Assembly: GCF_016429285.1 (NCBI RefSeq)
Contig: NZ_JAELUI010000024.1
Coordinates: forward strand, 1-48,821
Reading direction: 5' to 3'
Length of the DNA: 48,821 bases
Source: Ralstonia sp. ASV6
GTDB lineage: Bacteria > Pseudomonadota > Gammaproteobacteria > Burkholderiales > Burkholderiaceae
The notes under the pieces: generated by a model
The model's database searches: none
What the model saw: only the letters and a program-made list of their open reading frames with translations
Told to the model about the DNA's origin: nothing
Shown: positions 46,297 through 48,821 of the stretch, piece by piece
Numbering within the stretch: the first letter of the stretch is position 1
How the letters are laid out: every line of letters starts with the position of its first letter
Program-made: the position numbers and the translations under genes

Positions 46297-47817
46297 ATGG
46301 AAATTCGATCGATGTTCGCTCCGGTGCGGCGCAAGCGCACCGTGTTCACGATGGTCACACTTGCCGCACTGACCGCCGCTGCCGTAATAGCCGGCTGCGG
46401 CGGCTCGTCGTCCGATTCGGCACCGCTCACCTCATCGCCGGTCGCCCCGGCTGATGCCGCCACCAGCGACAGCAATATCCAGGCCGCATGGGTTGAGATT
46501 GGTGATAGCAACCAGGCTGTCGTGCGTGCGGTCACCACGTATACGAACAGCGCCTCCCCGGCGGACAACTCGGTCTGCCCGCTGCTGACGGTGGACGGCA
46601 CCTCCACGCGCATGAGCCTGCGCGTGGCCGCCGGCACACCTGCGCAGCGCACCACGGCCAGCGCCGCCAGCGATTCGAAAGCTTCGGCCTTCCCGGTGAA
46701 TGCCTGCGAAGCCACGGTGCCTTCCACGGCAAAGGCCGCGTCGATTGGCTCACGCGTGCTGCCGCTGCCCAAGGCCAACCCGCAGCGCGTGGTGATCCTG
46801 GCGGACACCGGCTGCCGGATGAAGAAGTCGAGCAACACGTTCCAGTCGTGTAACGATCCGCTGTCGTGGCCGTTCGCTACCGCTGCCGCCACGGCCGCAA
46901 CGATGAACCCCGACCTCGTCCTGCACGTGGGCGACTACCACTACCGTGAAAACGCCTGCCCGCCCGACGTAGCCGGCTGCCAGGGCAGCCCCTGGGGCTA
47001 TGGCTGGGATACGTGGCAATCCGACCTGTTCCAGCCCGCCGCTCCGCTGATGGCCGCCGCCCCGTGGGTGCTCGTGCGCGGCAACCATGAAGAATGCGCA
47101 CGCGCCGGCCAGGGCTGGTTCCGCTTCCTGGACCCGCGCCCCTACTCTGCCGCCCGCTCGTGCGACAACCCGGCCAACGACAACGGTGCGAACGCATCGG
47201 ACCCGTACGCCGTCGCCATCGGCACTGACACGCAAGTCATCGTGTTCGATTCGGCCAAGGTGGGTACGACGGCGCTGGCAACCAACGACCCGTGGTTCCA
47301 AACCTACCAGAAGCAGTTCAGTACGGTGGGCACGCTGGCCGCCAAGCCGGGCGTGATGTCGATCTTCACCAACCACCACCCGATCCTGGGCTTCGTGCCC
47401 ATCGCGGGCAGCACGCCACTGGGCGGCAATGCCGCGCTGCTGTCGGTCATGAACAGCCTGAACGCAACGGCCTACTACCCGCCGGGCGTGCAGGTCGCGC
47501 TGCATGGTCACGTGCATGACTTCCAGGCCATCAACTTCACCAGCAACCACCCGGCGACCATCGTGGCGGGCAATGCTGGCGATTCGCTGGACGTGGCCCT
47601 GCCGGATCCGTTCCCGGCCATCAGCCCGGCCTCTGGCGTGACGGTGGGCAGCATCTCGCACAACAACTCGTTCGGGTTCATGGTGATGGACCGCCAGCCG
47701 GCACCCGCCAAGGGCTGGCTGTTCAAGGCCTACACCGTCAACGGTAAGCTGCTGACCACCTGCACCCAAAACGGCTCCAGCCTGGTGTGCGACAAGACGG
47801 GCTTCGTTGCACCTTGA
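46297..47817 (+). CDS. Metallophosphoesterase lipoprotein
   Basis: This 506-aa calcineurin-like phosphoesterase has an N-terminal lipoprotein signal (AAAVIAGC lipobox, Cys about 34). Metal-site motifs in order: ILADTGC (D-x-G/H), HVGDYHYRE (GDxxY), RGNHEEC (GNHE), TNHHP, and HGHVHDF (GHxH). It probably acts in the periplasm on phosphate esters; the substrate is unknown. An N-terminal beta domain (about 60-160) precedes the catalytic domain. TTGA overlap couples it to the peroxidase gene. Confidence 0.85.
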   Translation: MEIRSMFAPVRRKRTVFTMVTLAALTAAAVIAGCGGSSSDSAPLTSSPVAPADAATSDSNIQAAWVEIGDSNQAVVRAVTTYTNSASPADNSVCPLLTVDGTSTRMSLRVAAGTPAQRTTASAASDSKASAFPVNACEATVPSTAKAASIGSRVLPLPKANPQRVVILADTGCRMKKSSNTFQSCNDPLSWPFATAAATAATMNPDLVLHVGDYHYRENACPPDVAGCQGSPWGYGWDTWQSDLFQPAAPLMAAAPWVLVRGNHEECARAGQGWFRFLDPRPYSAARSCDNPANDNGANASDPYAVAIGTDTQVIVFDSAKVGTTALATNDPWFQTYQKQFSTVGTLAAKPGVMSIFTNHHPILGFVPIAGSTPLGGNAALLSVMNSLNATAYYPPGVQVALHGHVHDFQAINFTSNHPATIVAGNAGDSLDVALPDPFPAISPASGVTVGSISHNNSFGFMVMDRQPAPAKGWLFKAYTVNGKLLTTCTQNGSSLVCDKTGFVAP

Positions 47818-48821
47818 AAAACCTGAGCACTGCGCTGTTGGTGGCTGCCGCACTCTTCTCGGGTGCGGCGGCGGCCGAATCGATCGGCATGACGCCCAAG
47901 TTGGACGCCGTGCCGCCGCCTGCCGAGTCGACATCGTTCAAGCCGGACCCGAACCTCGTCGCGCTCGGCAAGCGGGTGTTCTTTGACCCACGGCTGTCGC
48001 AGCCGCAAGGCACCTCGTGTGCAGCCTGCCATGATCCGGGGCGCGCCTTCGCGCCCACGCTGGCCGGTGAGGCACTGCGCATCGGCGTGCCGGCGGGCAG
48101 CCGCCCGGGGCACGTGGCGGCGCGCAACGCGCCGTCGCTGCTGTATCTGCGCTACCTCCCGCAGCGTTATTTCTTCCAGGACGACGACGCGAGCTTCCCC
48201 TCGCCGTTTGGCGGCTTCTTTGCCGACGGCCGCGCCAACACCATCGCCGAGCAAATTCGCGGCCCGCTGTTCAACCCCGATGAGATGGGCAACCCGTCGC
48301 CGCGCGCCCTGCAGCGCAAGGTGGCCGGCACCGACCTAGGCCAAGCGCTGACGAAGCAGTTCGGCGCCCAGGCGGTGCGCGACCCGGAACGCCTCATTGG
48401 CATACTGGGCAAGGCGCTGGAGGCCTACTTCCAGAGCGACGAAATGGCGCCGTTCAGCTCGCGCTTCGATGATTTCCTGCGCAAACGCACACCGCTCTCC
48501 GCCGCCGAGATGCGCGGGCTTGCCCTGTTTCGCAACCCGGACAAGGGCAACTGCGCGTCGTGCCACCTGATGGTGGAATCGTCATCGCGGCCCGAGCGTT
48601 CGCTGTTCACCGATTTCGGCTACGACGCCATTGCCGTGCCGCGCAATCCACTGCTGCCCGCCAATCAAGACGCCAAACACTTCGACGTCGGCCTCTGCCA
48701 GACCGCCCGCAAGCTCAAGTGGCCCGAGCCCGATCAGTGGTGCGGGTACTTCCGCACGTCCGGCCTGCGCAACGTGGCGGTACGCCAGACCTTCATGCAC
48801 AACGGCGTGTTCCGCACGCTG
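47814..48821 (+). CDS. Di-haem cytochrome c peroxidase / MauG-like protein (3' end outside window)
   Basis: From TTG 47814, 336 codons are visible. It has a signal peptide (STALLVAAALFSGAAAA) and two haem c motifs, CAACH (69-73) and CASCH (247-251), each in a CCP/MauG domain. FFDPRLS and RNAPSLLYL precede, and GLRNVAVRQTFMHNGVF comes before the edge. Periplasmic. CCP removes H2O2; MauG/MbnH-like members oxidise partner proteins. Its coupling to the metallophosphoesterase lipoprotein by a TTGA overlap suggests a joint process. No closing stop is in the window. Confidence 0.85.
   Translation, partial: MKNLSTALLVAAALFSGAAAAESIGMTPKLDAVPPPAESTSFKPDPNLVALGKRVFFDPRLSQPQGTSCAACHDPGRAFAPTLAGEALRIGVPAGSRPGHVAARNAPSLLYLRYLPQRYFFQDDDASFPSPFGGFFADGRANTIAEQIRGPLFNPDEMGNPSPRALQRKVAGTDLGQALTKQFGAQAVRDPERLIGILGKALEAYFQSDEMAPFSSRFDDFLRKRTPLSAAEMRGLALFRNPDKGNCASCHLMVESSSRPERSLFTDFGYDAIAVPRNPLLPANQDAKHFDVGLCQTARKLKWPEPDQWCGYFRTSGLRNVAVRQTFMHNGVFRTL

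Overview
The window reads as a stretch of chromosome from a Ralstonia-like betaproteobacterium (Burkholderiaceae). Pointers are the high GC, the C/G-ending codons, the purN-rsmB-like, ileS-lspA, coaBC-dut, clpS-clpA-csp and icd gene sets, the betaproteobacterial NADP isocitrate dehydrogenase, and a complete cydPABX-ybgE bd-oxidase operon. Species assignment is an inference from gene content and protein character; no search was run.

Layout. 1-28.9 kb is core chromosome: an edge-truncated phospholipase-D-like gene, an RsmB/NOP-type RNA methyltransferase and purN (ATGA-coupled); a LuxR-type response regulator facing a hybrid histidine kinase; ribF, ileS, lspA and DUF4180; a YdcF-type protein; coaBC, an LLM flavin oxidoreductase and dut (all overlapping by 4 bp); clpS-clpA; a cold-shock gene with a long leader; DUF2501 and DUF4126 genes; the cytochrome bd operon; a 7TM hybrid kinase coupled to an AraC-type response regulator; an NHL-repeat lipoprotein; and a DsbA/FrnE-like protein. 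43.6-48.8 kb is core again: icd, an orphan sorbitol-dehydrogenase small-subunit-like protein, a tiny exported Ala/Lys-rich protein, and a metallophosphoesterase lipoprotein coupled to a di-haem peroxidase that runs off the window.

Between them (about 29.0-43.6 kb) lies an integrated element with the plan of a P4-type phage satellite. In order of transcription on the minus strand it has a P4-type tyrosine integrase next to icd, a hypothetical protein, two AlpA/Vis-like regulators, a coiled-coil protein in the position of P4 Sid, two Ogr/Delta-like zinc-finger proteins, an antisense-RNA immunity region, two small replication-operon proteins, a large Toprim-helicase primase (P4 alpha analogue), and an origin-like region. 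No capsid, tail or portal genes are present. The left end carries a probable anti-phage cargo: a HEPN (AbiU2-like) protein, a DUF5677 protein, a winged-helix/TIR protein, an Mrr-like nuclease, and a frameshifted ParD-like antitoxin remnant.

The two most interesting non-coding structures are in this element. (1) At 38.58-38.85 kb a promoter is followed by a seqA / terminator / seqB / seqC arrangement: CCTAGAAC and a TTTTCCAC element in the middle are complementary to GTTCTAGG and GTGGAAA copies on both sides, and the downstream copy overlaps the Shine-Dalgarno of a 58-aa gene. This matches P4 CI / P1 C4 RNA logic. (2) At 34.33-34.66 kb there are at least seven CCGTGGC iterons, three of them exactly 21 bp apart, on both sides of an AT-rich tract bounded by a 9-bp inverted repeat. 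This looks like the satellite's replication origin.
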